A DNA stretch of 44,380 nucleotides. It comes from Smittium culicis. Its lineage: Eukaryota; Kickxellomycota; Harpellomycetes; Harpellales; Legeriomycetaceae. This document shows positions 25,472 to 42,449 of the stretch, in pieces (position 1 is the stretch's first letter; each line of letters starts with the position of its first letter). Location: assembly GCA_001970855.1 (NCBI GenBank), contig LSSN01002819.1:1-44380 (forward strand), read 5' to 3'. A program made the translations under genes and the position numbers. Under the pieces are notes generated by a model. That model was not told where the DNA came from. It made no database searches and worked only from the letters and a program-made list of their open reading frames with translations.

Positions 25472-26647
25472 CGATGATTCATTCTACTATTATTCGATGC
25501 TAATAACATCATGCTACCACACCTAGCAATTGACTGGGCTGTTTATTGGTCACACCAGTACACACACATTCGTAATTGAAAAAGCGATTAATAAAGCTCT
25601 GTTATTTTGCCATTACACGAGCCTATATAAATCGATAAATCGAATAATAGGCATCAGCTTTTGATTAGATTGATATAGATAAGCCATCAGATATCAAGCA
25701 TTGTCTGCCTGCAAAAACTTTGTGTAGCTGTGTGGCCAAAGCAATATAAACGCAGCGGATACTGGCGCTGAAGACCCAAGAAATGGTCTTGTAGCGTTTG
25801 AGCTTTGAAGGTAAGCCTTTCTGCAACCAAGAGCATTATACGTATAAGTCTTTCTAAAATGTACTCCTATATAAAAAAAAAAACCACTTGCCAATATTTA
25901 ATTACATCAGCCTTGTAGAAAATCCAGACTGAAAAGTATGACTTTGGTTTTGGTATTGGTGTTCATAGCAGGTAAACCAGAACAATTTGGTTTAATACAT
26001 TGCGCTAGAATTTAGCAAAGATTAACTTTCCTGGTTAAATATGACCTATTTCCAGAACCTTCGTTCCTTAATAATTCATTGTGTATTGAAGCAACATAAC
26101 AGCACAATCATATCAGCTTTATCAGCCAATCGGTATATCCATACTAGACTTACTTTGACCCGGATTGACTAATATCATTTACACTCAACAATCCCCAGAT
26201 AATAAATCTCCACATATAATGACGGCTAAACTTTAAATCTTTCAAGTTACTTAATTATTTTTCCCAAAACGGCTAAATTACTCTTCCAAGTCTTAGTATC
26301 GTTCTCAGCTTATAATACTTTAAACACTCATTTAAAACCTCCAATTACAAGGCCCAGACTCTAGATAATCGCTATGATTTGCTAGATAGGTTAAAAGTGT
26401 GTTTATGCGCATACACTAGCTTAGTTTACTTGCCTTTAATTAATAATTGCCTGTATCGACTAGATTCCCCTCCCCTCCTCTCCTGCAAGCATTTCTGTTT
26501 AAATTGTATAGGCAATCCAGAACATCACTTAATCTACAATCTCAACTGTTAGCGAGTTTTACTGAGCTTATATTTAAAATCCTAACTTTCTATCGGAATT
26601 TCAATCCATCCTTCTCTCACTAAATTACAACCAGCTGTTTATTTTTT

Positions 26648-28768
<2,121 letters not shown>

Positions 28769-29525
28769 TTTTTTTTATCTTATTATTATCTCTTTCTAAG
28801 ATTTAAGTAATTTTTTCCCTACCCATTTATCTTGACTAAATTTTTATATTTTTTTTTTATAAAAATAGTAATTTTTACACAAAAATCTTGTTTCTTCTAG
28901 ACATCATAATTAAAAAAAAACAACAACCATTCTATATATTATATCAAATAGAAACTTGCATTTTTTATCAGGCGAATTTATAAAATATTTCTAAATTGCG
29001 AAATTAAATTATAAGATATCAAGGTGTATGTACATTTTTATTAATTCTTAATTAACCTTACCTAAAAAAATGTTTTAAGTATTTCAATCATCAATACAAA
29101 TGGAAATTTTTTTTGAATGAGAATAAAAAATCAAGATCATTACATAACTAAATTTTTAATTTTCCAAAAACTGAGCTTGATTACTAATTTATTCAAAAAA
29201 AAAACTTTGAAATATTTTTATAATGGTGCATTCTAGAAAAACAAAAAATAAAAATAAAAAGAGAAAATTGTAGTAAACCTAAATAATATAATCATTTAAT
29301 ATTTGTGTGGATATAAGGATGAGAATTTGATTCTGGATAGATGAACTGTAAGGTGGTAAATTAGCTATAATTCGCTTTTAATCAAAGATAAATAGAAAGT
29401 ATGTATAAGAAGGTAAATTATACCGATTTAAGATGAGGTTATATTATTATAAAAACAAATATATATATTAAAAAAAGAAAGAGGAAGTAAAAAAAAAAAG
29501 AAAGATAATAAAGCTGCTTATAAAT
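28769..29525. other. Intergenic, convergent 3' ends of PGM and MSI1
   Basis: 757 bp of AT-rich sequence between two genes that end towards each other. It must hold both 3' untranslated regions. There is no open frame or RNA gene, only A and T runs. Confidence 0.6.
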
Positions 29526-31198
<1,673 letters not shown>

Positions 31199-34100
31199 TT
31201 TGCTGAATTAATTCCTAAGCATATAATTGTCTATCTAGAATCTTTTACTTTTAATCTAGAAATTTTTATTATATTATTTAACTTTATCGATATTTTTTTT
31301 TTTTCGATAAATAATTTGCAGTACTCGGAAAGAAAATAGGAAAACAAAGATAAGATCTTGTGGAATGGTTTCTAAAAAAATATATAAGATTCTATAAGAT
31401 AGTGAAAAAAAATAAACCAGAAAAAGCGAATATTATTTACTAAATAAACTTGAGTGTTGTTATGCCAGCTGAAATTCGCCTAATCGTTAAAAATAAACAG
31501 CTAATAATTTATAAACAAAAAAACAACATCTATTAATATGGCCTTGACCCAATTCGCAAGGCATACTAATTATTGGATGATAGTATTTACTTTTTGTTTG
31601 ATCAATGCTCAATTCATCTATTACGATTTTCATTGGCTACTCTACTCGCATTCCTCGATTATTGGTTAGGCAGAATGACATTTGCTTTAAGGCTAAAGAT
31701 TTTTAGATTTTAGATAGGGAGGAGACAAATGTAGTTCCGCTCTAGCTACACGCGATCCTTACTGTAAGATGTTAGGATATGACATAAGCACTAAAAAAAT
31801 TTATCATTAACAAAATTTATTTCAACTTTTTCACCTTTACTATTATTATTAGGTTTAAATTACAACCTATTCATATCTAATAATAAAGCTGATATTTATT
31901 TCCATGCTAAAATAATAAAAGAAATTCTTGGCCCAATTGGTTTGATCAATTCCAATAGTAACATTTTATTACATATTTAATTTTCTTGATGATCAAGAGT
32001 AGTCATGGTTTTTAATATTGATATAAATCTATTGCAGCGATTTTTTAAAAAATTATTTTAATATAATAAATTAATAGCTTAAAATCTAGAGTCAATTTGA
32101 TCTTTGAAGAATATTAATTAATATTATGCTAATAATGCATTCTCATTAAGTGTTATCATCCGTATTAATAAATCATAGGAAATTAAAAATAAAAATAAAA
32201 TATCTTTAAATACTATTTTTGCATTCTCGATATCTTTATCTTTTCTTTGCGTAGGTATAAAATAAATGGGAAAATAGTTGTTTCAGAAATTAATATGGAT
32301 CTATCATTTGTATATAACTAGTTATAACTCATCAAATCCCGGATTAACTCGAGCTTAAAAGTTGTTGTATAGATTCATATTAGGCGATATCACAGTTATT
32401 ATGCTCTGTGTTATTTTTGTTTCCATTGAGTGTGAGAGGAGATGTAAGCTGTTAAAATTTTCTTAATTTGATCAAAGTAATTTGTAATAATTGAATAAAT
32501 TGGTACACTTAGGCCGGTCTCTTTATTTTCCTCTAATAGCTATAGCCTTGCAGATATGTACATTTGGATACCAAGTCATTATACTTGAATACTGGGAATA
32601 ATTATTTTTATAATTTTACAGTTAAAATATTTATTCGATATTTCATAAATTTAAATAGCATATTAACCATAATATCGTTGCATTTAATAAAGTGATCGGA
32701 ATAAATTTCTGTCATATATGATTTATATATCCTATAGGCTTTTAAATGAGTAGAAGCTAGTCAGAGCACGAAATAATTCCATATTTCATATTATTGATCT
32801 AACTTTGTACCTCTATTTCGGATACAATATTACTAGCTGTAATGTACCGATAATTGTTTTTGTTTGGGAATCATCTATACATTTTTATATCACCTGCACG
32901 AATAAATCAACAAGATTCTGGCAATCAACAGGTCTTTAAACGAAAAGTCGTACATCTAAGATCCCATTAACATCTTTGATTTTGTAATAAACTATAACAG
33001 GAAAAATATCAATAGTAAGTTTAAAATTATAATGAAATTTCCAACTATTTTGGCCAAAAAAAACTTTATGATATTTTCAAAGTATGGATGTGTCGAATTA
33101 GATTTCAGAGATATCCCTAACTTATGTTTCAATAAATTACATATTCTTAGACTCATTTTTATACATAACACTCCGAGTTAATCCACCTCATTTGTATCTG
33201 ATATAGATAAAATAGTGTATCTTTTATTATATCACTATTTATAATTTTTTTGAATTATATAAATATTCCATATTATTGTATTTAGTCATTGGCTCTTTGA
33301 AATAAAATAAATTGCGCCTTTAAACATATTTTTCTTCTTATGAGCGATCTTTTGATCTTACATGCCATCAATCTCTAGTATTGATCCAGAAGATCATGAA
33401 ATATCCACTAATATGCCTAAGTGACCCAATTTTTGTTACTAGTAATTAATTATAAATTTTATTATAATATATTTATAAAAAAAACTACTGATTTTCACGG
33501 TTTATTTATCAAGAACAACATTAATTTTTCACATTTCGCCTTTAATGAAGTCAAAGTAATCAGTTTTCATGAATGGGGTGAGGGGTGATATTACGTGTTC
33601 ACCAATCTGAAATTCCTTAAATAAATTCATTTTTGCGAAAAAATTGGCGATAAGTGTATTAACTATCATAAATATATATGTTTTAATCTTTAGCCTAAAT
33701 GAAAATCTATTTATCGCGAAACTTGTACCCCACATCCGAATCAATGTATTCCATCTTTGAGATTGAACTTTATGTAAGATTATGCAGCTAGGAACTACTG
33801 TTAGATTTAAGAAGAAAGGCTTTTAGGCACCTTTTTGACTAGTTTTTTTCATGATATAGTGGCATAACATATGGTTCAGAGAGAAATGAATTTTAGTGAG
33901 GTGGTTACGCAAAATTTCCTAAGGATTTCCAAGATAGCCGCAATTTCCAAAAAAATTGAAATTAATTTCAGATTCCCATGATGAATTTTAAACAATTATT
34001 TGGTTTATAATTGAATTTTACATAACAACATTTGTTTACTCGGGAATATTCAATAGAAATCTCATGCAATTTTTCTATAAGGCTCTCCAGAAATCTGAGG

Positions 34101-35170
34101 TACATTATCATCTAAGGCTATTAATTTCAGTAGTTCTCAGTTCAGGTATACGATATTCTGGTTTGTTACTTTCATTAAAACTCATTCAGGTGTTATATAG
34201 TCATTAAAAAGGGAATGATCCTCTGAGGTTGGATTATATTCGATTTTTAAATTTTTATGTGATATTCTATCTGATCAGTTATTATTTAATCAGATAATTC
34301 TATTATCGTAAAATATCTTAGTTACACTATTTTTATATGTCATACAATTATTAAGAACACCTGATAATATACAATTTCACCCGCTTCTGTATGCGGCTCA
34401 GAAAATTTGTAAGCGAGTTACAGAATATCAAAAAGATAAATTTTAAAGAAATTTAATAATTATATCAGTTTCAACAGAATATATATATATATATATATAT
34501 TGTATACGATAAAGCGCGGGTGTGTTTATATTAAGCATAGATATGACTGTAGCACTTTAATCACACTAGTCGCTAGATTTACTATAAAATTTTCATAATT
34601 AAATCCCTCTCTTCTAGACTATATTTAAGTTTATGTGGGTTCAAGATTGGTCAAATTTTCTTGCCTTCTTTAGAATGTAAATTAATTTTCTGTTTAATGA
34701 AAATATCTTATTACTTTATTCATTTCTGATCATATTATTAAGAGATTAGATAAACTTTTATAGATTCTGGTAGAAATAGCATCTTATTTTATTATTATAC
34801 TAAGAAAATTCGCTTTCAATTGAGAAGGTCTCATGATAATCTTATTACTGGAATACTGAGTACTCTTTTCAAAACTAAAGTTATTTCTCTAGATACGAGC
34901 CACTAGTATCACAGAAGTCTATTCTTAATTTTGCGGTATAAAAAACGAATTTTTCGCCTACATAAGGAATCAATACAGCTAGGTATCAATTTTTTGAATG
35001 TTATTTAATAATAATATCTAAGATGTTATGGATCAACTAACTAACAATTCAAATTGAAGAAGATATTTTGAAAAGAAAATGGCTCCCGAAAACTAAGAGG
35101 GCAATTGGATATATTATATTAATGACCATAATAACCCTCTTTTCTTCTTAACATCTTTTACCGCAAATTA
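31199..35170. other. Gene-poor AT-rich spacer upstream of MSI1
   Basis: No gene is recognisable. Near the MSI1 start, TTTATCGA (31283-31290) and TCGATAAA (31304-31311) form an 8-bp inverted repeat around a T-rich spacer. An (AT)11 microsatellite lies at 34479-34500. A 71-codon minus-strand open frame (33529-33744) has mixed composition and no family match. Sequence around 33.5-34.6 kb is less AT-rich than its surroundings and may contain other transposon debris. Confidence 0.5.
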
Positions 35171-35760
35171 TTTTTAAAATTTTTGTTTAAATAAGTTATT
35201 TGGGCTAATTTTTACTTTTTTAAAAAAAATATCACATTTTCATGTTTTGGAAAAGGGGTGCACTTATATAGGGAGGAAATTTGGTTTGACTCTGAAAAAT
35301 AGATTTTGCTTTTCTTTATTTCAAAAAGATCCAAGAATATTTATCCTATACTTACGGGGAAATGATATTAATAGCGCTGATATCGCTTAAGAGTCAATAG
35401 AATAACTGTGTAAAAATGGATAAGTAAAAATATAAGAAATTAATAAGGATTAAGTAATAAGAATTTTGATCTTTGTAGTTGTGACTGAATAGGAAAACTC
35501 ATATTCGACTCTCCAGTAGTTTATCAGAACCCTAATATATCTCCGAAAGTTCAGGATTGGCCTCGATAAATGATAATAACTAATATTATCTCTCTCGCTT
35601 CTAACCTTGTAAATAATACGAGTTAGTATATTTTGGATCAATAATGTCATGGATTTCGAGGCGAAATCATATCCCGCATTTGATTTTTTTCGAATGCTGT
35701 AGTGCAAGAAAATTACCATTTCTTCTATACTGAAGCTTGATTTCATGGTGGAACTTTCAG
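35170..35760 (-). repeat. 3' LTR of the Gypsy relic
   Basis: Shares ordered blocks with 39890-40345: 15 identical bases at 35244-35258 versus 39964-39978, 15 at 35411-35425 versus 40134-40148, and 15 at 35432-35446 versus 40155-40169. Spacing is nearly the same in both copies. On the minus strand it carries a TATATAAG TATA-like box, fitting a U3 promoter in the element's direction. A 98-codon open frame inside (35450-35746, minus) is taken as chance. Ends are uncertain by some 50-100 bp. Confidence 0.7.
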
Positions 35761-35899
35761 TTGATCTGATTAGTTTTATTCGATCATTTATTAATTTTAA
35801 TGATTCTAATACTCTTTCTTGTAAACTAATTATTGAACTTAAAGCTCATTTTTCGCAAAAATCAAAACATCAGTTCATATTGGGAATATAAATTATTCA

Positions 35900-38650
35900 A
35901 TTTTCTGAATCTAATTCTGCTTATAATTCATGAAAGTGCTCTCTCCCTCTAATTTAACTTCCGTCACAGCCGCAAGCTAATGGATATCTAATGATCTTGA
36001 TAATTTTTTCAACTTTTACAAGCAATTAAATTTGGTGAGCAATGTTGATATGGAAAAAGATTCCAATTTTTTGAACAAATTTTGGAAAATTTTTCGCTTT
36101 AAAGCAACTTCATCTATCTGTATTCAATAAGCTCGGAATTCCGGATATTTCTATCAAGCTGAGTAAATATTCAGCTGCTGTTTCTGAAATCATGTCTTAG
36201 GTTATATAGGCCGCTAGTTAAATTTTCAAAGCTTCTGGCGCGACTAATATATTCCGGTTACCTTTTTTGCTCTTTGATATTAGACCTAAGAATTACATTT
36301 GAAATTCTGTAAATATTCCACTAACTTCATATTTTCCTTTGAATTTTTATTTAGGCTTATTTAGATGATATTTTTGGGATTTTTGACAATAGATTAGATA
36401 GCTCTTAATTTCCTGGTAAATTTTTGGGCGCGACAATTTTTCTTTCACTGCTCCTTATGTTGCTCCAAATGAATAATTCTGAAGATTTTATGTACATTAA
36501 TGAGTATAGAATTAAACTCTTGTTTGTAATAAGACTTTAAATATGATTTTCCTACTCTTTTAAATTAGTATAAAATATTCCAAAACAAAATTATTTTCCT
36601 ATAAAATTACTTTATTTTTGGTATTTGAGGGCTCTCCATCGAGAAATATAAATGTCACATTGAAATTTTTTCTCTACTATCGATAATTTTTTCGGCAGTT
36701 AGTACCGGTCGAGAAAGAAAATCAGCAGCCCCGTTGAGTTTACCTGATCTGTGGTTATTTTCATACAATACTCTCATAAAGTAGAAATCCATCGGATAAA
36801 TTTTTATGATGGATCTGATTGGTTAGATATACTTGCGATTGCAGAATTTCTAGATATAATTATGCTTTTTTGAACCCATAATTAGCGCTTAAAGCGCTTT
36901 ATTGATGAGAATAAATGTTAACCCTTAACCTTTCAAGCGCTGCATAATTACTTTTCGAAATTTTTAAATTCTTTGAGTAATAAGATATAGGCCTAGCGAA
37001 ACCCTGTTTAGTTTCCTGTTCTAGGACTGCGCAAATCACAAATTAAGATATATCCACAGACAGGATGGTGGGTTTATTACAGTCAGTCTGAGAAGAAAAT
37101 AAGTCATCTGTGAGAATCTTCTTAATCTTTTCAATTTATTATGTACAATTTTCATTCCAGTAAAATATCACATTTTTAATAACTAGGACTTGTATTGGCT
37201 CAATTTTGGACACAAAATCGTGAATGAACAGGTGGAAATATGAAGTGAGACCGAAAAAACGACCGAACTTCCATTACATTTATTGGATGTTTAACTTTTA
37301 AAAAATCAGATATTTTTCTGGGATCAGGGCATATCATTTCTGGGGCTTCAAAATGTCCCAGGATAACTAAATTCATACTTTAAGAAGCCACATTTTATAT
37401 AATTTAGCTCTGTCACGCCCTCCTTAATTTTCACCAAAAAAATTTTCAATATGAGAAATATGTTTAATCAGCGTCTTCGAGAATATAGTTACTTCGTCAA
37501 AATACACCGTGAGATAGTTTTAGGTATTTTTTCAGAGAAAGTTATTCATTAATTTTGAGAAATGCGCTGGTGCATTGGATAGCCCGAAATACATAACATC
37601 GCACTCATAAATGCCGAGTGGTGCAAGTAATACTGTTTAATTCTTCGTTTTGTCGCTGATTGTAGATTTCCAATACTCTGCTGTACAATGTAAGAAGTTC
37701 ATCTATTTTCCAGACAAGGAGCCTATGCTTTCATCTATCCACTGAAGGGGATATTTATTTTGCTTCACTAATTGTTTCAGCCTTCTATATCCTAATGAGA
37801 AGCTATATTTAGCTATTTTATTCGGGTATAACTGTACAGGATAAAAAAGATAGAATCAGATTCCCTTATTATCACGCTTCTAAGAATCTCATGTAGCTCT
37901 GATTCCGTAATTTTTTTTCTTCAAAGATTAGCATCCCATATAGCATGAAGGTGGCTTTGTTCCTTCTGGTATAGATGTTTCGTATACTGAATCTTTACTC
38001 TCTGTCCGTTCAAATTCAGATATTCAAAAATTTTGATTTTATTTTTCCACTAGGTCCTTTCCTTCTTTTAGGACTTTATTTCCTCTATCTTTAGTCTCTG
38101 ATAGCACTGAGACTTCCGTAAATCCTTATTAACTTATCTCTCATTCGATTGACACGTAAAAAAAGGGTAAAACCTCATCGTGTGAATCATCACTTTCATA
38201 ATTTGTTGTTATGGGGTCAGGCTACTCGCTTTCCCAGTTCATTAATTCCTCGTATATATTTTACTTGGATTGTAGCTTTACGGATTCTCTATCTTCCTTG
38301 AATTTGTATGATAATAAATTTTTGTCATAATATAGTCGAATACTGAGTGATTTGCGCCCGTTCATACCAAAATAACAGAAATTCCACGGTTTTACATTTT
38401 CATGAAATCCACTTCTGCGTGTTCCTCATTTTCCAGTACAGTTGTTATTCTACACTTTTTCTACGAGTTTATTATTTTTCCTGAGACTGGTTGTATAAAA
38501 ATATGCTTTCTTATTTTCTTTAAAGATATCCCGAGTTTAATTTTAATTTCTTTGTTCACTAACGGATATGAGGACTCTGTATCTATAGGGATTCGAAAGT
38601 CCAGATTTTAATAGCTTATTGTGATATAGGAGGGGGTAAAAGTTTTATCA
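35900..38650 (-). pseudogene. Gypsy pol relic (protease, RT, RNase H, integrase)
   Basis: Read on the minus strand in changing frames. The protease relic near 38.58 kb shows PIDTESSYPLV, a retropepsin-like active-site region with Glu where Gly is usual, followed by IFIQPVSGK. The RT begins near 37.79 kb (LVKQNKYPLQWIDESIGSLS), continues with MYFGLSNAPAHFSKLMNNFL, and has YFDEVTIFSK at the catalytic YXDD site (37493-37504), where the second Asp has become Glu. A VRSFFGLTSYFH block follows. RNase H shows ICAVLEQETKQGFARPISYY and, after a frameshift, GKLNGAADFLSRPV (36703-36746). Integrase core fragments lie at about 36.3-35.95 kb. Many stop codons interrupt it, so it is a dead copy. Confidence 0.85.
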
Positions 38651-38899
38651 TATTAAATTTCAGTCTTATCGATTTCTACGTAGAAAATGTGTTTGCTTTC
38701 AATGGAGTTTCTCTATATTAATTATTATAAGATTTTGTTCAGGAGGCTCGGTTTTATACCCAATAATTATCAAACAGATATTTGGGCTTATGAATTAAAA
38801 TATGACTTAAACATTCTGATATTCTAGCTTTTGGCTATGATTTTTTCTTTACCCTCTTTCTGGGTTTACCCAGTCGAGATTCTCTATGATCAACAGATT

Positions 38900-39880
38900 T
38901 TAATGGACTGTTATTAATTTCATCGACCCTAATTCTTTTGGATGAATTTTTTATTGATAATAAGGTATATTCAGAGTTTTCTAACTCTTTGTAGTGGATA
39001 GCTAATAAAATTTTATTAAACAGTCCATATGGCTCTTGATTTGACAGATTTTTATTTTCATACAGAAGAAATTTATGGAAATCTTTAGAAAAATGTTCTA
39101 ATATCCCGAAAATATATCAAAGGTAGCTACTGAGGTTCTGATGTGTTAATCCTTGTAGTTTTTTAAACATCCAGCTCTTAAAATCTTTGGTCAGCACTGA
39201 TATCTCAAAATTTCCCCTGTTATTAGTTTCGGAAGCTGCCCCCCCCCCCCCACACCACTTGAGCTTTGAACAAAATATCGTATTTCTCTGTAGTTTCCTT
39301 TGATTTCAAATAGACTAAATCAATACATATGAGTCCTTCATAATTTTATTTGGAAATTACTTCAATGTTATTGATAAAATCCTTTATCGTCTTTCCTCTA
39401 TGATCGCTGTAGACAGCCCACCAAATATCTCTGCCCGTAGAGGCGAGTGCATTCAGTTAGGAATTCTTTAACAATTACATAGTGTGTAGGTTTACTGTAA
39501 TAGTAATTAGATACTTTTTGAAATTCTTATTAAAATCACTCCACTGAATTTAGTTTTCCTTATATCAGCTCGATTAATTTCCAAATATTTTCAATCTTAT
39601 CTAGTAGCTTAACTCCAAAATTGAGTAATAAGTCACCTACCCAATTAGATTGGCCCCAGATCTCCCAGTCTTCTATTTATTTTCTATTTTATCTTCATTG
39701 CGTGACATTCCCAATAAGCCAAAGCATTAGCAGATTCTATGAATCTTCTTTCAAAGTTTCATTTAAGGAAATTAAATCTCATAAACTGCTGATAAAAACG
39801 TCAAATTGTTTTTTTTGACTTCTTTAATGTTGAATTTATACGGGGATACTTGATAAATTGTTGTCATAGTGAGACTGTTA
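38900..39880 (-). pseudogene. Probable gag relic of the Gypsy element
   Basis: Between the upstream LTR and the protease relic, the minus strand can be read as broken helix-rich fragments such as ALASTGRDIWWAVYSDHRG and SVLTKDFKSWMFKKLQGL. Position and amino-acid make-up suit gag, but gag is poorly conserved and no zinc knuckle was found. A run of 13 C on the + strand (39239-39251) lies within it and would shift the frame if its length changed. Confidence 0.4.
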
Positions 39881-39889
39881 ATCTCAATT

Positions 39890-40345
39890 AATTATAAAAC
39901 AGGCGTTTAAATACGTGGTAATGTTTAAGTACTATTTTATTAAAAATGAGTTATGTTTTTCACGTTTTGGAAAAGGGGCGCCCATATATAGGGCGTGTAT
40001 TTGATTTGACCGTGAAGAATATACTTTTTTTTTTTCATTACAAAAAGATGTATGTAAAGATATCTTATAATCACGGAAAAAAATAAATTAGGAATAATTC
40101 TGTATAATTTTTAGGGTCAATATAATAATGGGATAAAAATGGATAAGTGAAATGATAAGAAATTAATAAATATTAATTCATATAAATTTCGATCTTGGTG
40201 ATTGTGATCAAATATTATCATTCCTATTCGACTTGTCCAAGATAAATGAAAGGAAATAGTTGCACTGAAGCTAAAACATAAATACACATTTCTGTAATGA
40301 TACTGATAGATAACATGTTCCCACAGGGCTTCTAGTACCATGAAT
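39890..40345 (-). repeat. 5' LTR of the Gypsy relic
   Basis: Partner of the repeat at 35170-35760, in the same orientation, with the three 15-bp identical blocks listed there plus weaker matches around and between them. It has lost some 50-60 bp relative to the other copy after the block near 40235. The divergence between the two LTRs indicates an old insertion. A 74-codon minus-strand frame (40117-40341) is taken as chance. Confidence 0.7.
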
Positions 40346-42355
40346 GTATATAATGATTCGAATTTTCTTTTAATGATTTTAATCGCTTTAATTTTTATCG
40401 AATTTATCTAAAAATCGAATTAATTTCGCGAATTTTTGGTGTAAACCATCAAAATGCCTAAATTAATTATTAAAATTCAGATTTGACTGATTAAAAGATT
40501 CCAATATTGCACATAGCAGTGTCTTATACGCTTAATATATGCTCAATTAAGCTCTATATGGGATTCTACCAAAAAATCTAACAATAAAATGGCCTATCGA
40601 CCTAATATCACGGACAAGTGCAATTTTTGATTGAATTTTATGATTTATTCGGTTTATATACGGGTAATAGAGAATTATTTTAATTGTGAAAGGTTCTTAT
40701 AAGAATTTTATAACCTTTGTTAATCGGTAAACCTCCTAGAATTTTATTCAATAAATTATAATTTAAAAGCCTTTAAATTTTTAGGTATATTTATATCACC
40801 TTTAATAGAATAATAACCGGTAAATTGTAGAATATCCTTGATATGAGGCTCTTATTTAATATCTTATATCAGAATACTGACATTATATATGAATTTTCTT
40901 ATCAATTTAAGATTATAAGCAATTAAATATTCTGAAACCACAGTTTATCAACTCTATTTGGAAAGATTTGCGATTATAAATTTAAATATACATCATATTA
41001 ATGTGGTAAATTAATTTATTGATGATGATTACAAGGATAATTAAGATGGATACTATATCATATAAAAAAGTAGTTTTTTTAAAAATTTTACTAGTATTTA
41101 AAAAAAATGACGATAAAACTCAATATGATTCCATAAAATAATATGATATATTGATAAAGACTAAAACCCTTTTGATCAATAATATCATATTATATTAAAT
41201 CCTGATTTTATTATCATTTAATTTGATAAAATTGAGATTCTTTGAGGAATTAGAGCTTTTATACCTTAATTTAATCAATTTAAATTTATAATATATTTTA
41301 AAAACATAAAACTAGTTACTATGACAAAATTAATATAAATTATATCCTTATTGAAATACTCGTAATAATATAATAGTCATTGCTCCATAAAAAAATAATC
41401 AAAATAATTTATTTATTGCACAAGAATAAATAATGATTAATAATCCTATTAAATGGTTTCTGTTGAAATAAAAATTCACTAATATATTTTTTATAGACAA
41501 TTTTATTGAAAAAGATTTAGAAAAAAGATTTCTGTCTAAAAATTTAGATAAAACTAGGTTAATGTAAATTTATATTATAACATTTTCCTATAATAATCGG
41601 GTTTAAATATATTATAAAAAATATATTATAGCCTTTTTAATCATAAAAATATGCCACTTTTTATGATTTCATACATATTTACGTTATTATTATATAAAAT
41701 CGTGTTTATTTTTGTAAAATAAAAATAAATATTATTCTTGATTAAATACAAGAATATTTTCTTTTTATAAATCAACAAATCAATAAAATTAATAGAATTT
41801 TTTATTTATAAAAAGCAGCATTTATACTTGATATTGATCGTTAATTAATCAAATGATGAAAAAATGTATTAAAAAAATTATTTTTTTTGAAACTGAAGAA
41901 TACCAAGGATTAAAGAACCTGGATTTTTATATAGAAACAATATTCCAGTATTTTTAATTAAAAATCGATAATTTTGTTTCCTATTTTTTTTCGCATTGGG
42001 GTTTTAATTGGAGCTATAGGAATTCAATTATTTGCGATTCCAAGTTAGGAAAAAACTTTTTTATTCCATATATTTGCAGTTTATACAATTGCTAACACGG
42101 TATTATCCATTAATAAAAATTTTTAAAAAGTTTAATAAGTTAATTTAAAGTATATATAATTCTATTTCTATTATTAAAATGCTGCTATCAATTTTAATAT
42201 TGACATTCAAATAGATATTAAATGAAAAAATATTCTCTTCTTATTCATAATCATTCACGTATAGAAAATCATACAAAACTGCATTAATAAATAACAAAAT
42301 TATAATTTAAAATATTAAAGTTAGTTATAAAATAACAAAATAATTTGAAAATCAT
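40346..42355. other. Gene-free AT-rich spacer
   Basis: About 2 kb with no open frame of interest, no RNA gene and no repeat that I could match elsewhere in the window. It contains only A/T homopolymers and simple AT-rich sequence. Confidence 0.6.
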
Positions 42356-42427
42356 GCCCGGTTAGCTCAATGGTAGAGCGTGAGGCTTTTAACCTCAAGG
42401 CTACGGGTTCGACCCCCGTATCGGGCT
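42356..42427 (+). tRNA. tRNA-Lys(UUU): tRNA-Lys (anticodon UUU)
   Basis: A complete cloverleaf folds by eye. The acceptor stem GCCCGGT pairs with ATCGGGC (one G-U pair). The D arm is GCTC/GAGC, the anticodon stem TGAGG/CCTCA with loop CTTTTAA (anticodon TTT), and the T arm ACGGG/CCCGT with loop TTCGACC. There is no intron and no encoded CCA. T runs at 42433-42436 and 42438-42441 serve as a Pol III terminator. The base after the acceptor stem (position 73) is T, whereas eukaryotic tRNA-Lys usually has G there; everything else is canonical, so it is probably functional. Confidence 0.93.
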
Positions 42428-42449
42428 ATTAATTTTATTTTGATTCATC

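Larger units (their letters stand above)
35170..40345 (-). mobile_element. Decayed Ty3/Gypsy LTR retrotransposon
   Basis: A minus-strand element bounded by two related direct repeats about 4.7 kb apart. In minus orientation the order is LTR, gag-like (about 39.9-38.9 kb), retropepsin relic (near 38.6 kb), reverse transcriptase (about 37.8-37.2 kb), RNase H (about 37.1-36.7 kb), integrase relic (about 36.3-35.9 kb), LTR. Integrase after RNase H places it in Ty3/Gypsy (Metaviridae-type) rather than copia. Stops and frameshifts occur throughout, so it is not autonomous. Outer edges are approximate; target-site duplication and primer-binding site were not identified. Confidence 0.85.

Noticed and set aside
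25694..25894. 66-codon minus-strand frame
   Set aside because: No motif or family resemblance, and it lies in a non-coding divergent region.
34479..34500. (AT)11 microsatellite
   Set aside because: Real, but ordinary for this base composition.
38402..38611. 69-codon + strand frame
   Set aside because: Antisense to the Gypsy protease relic.
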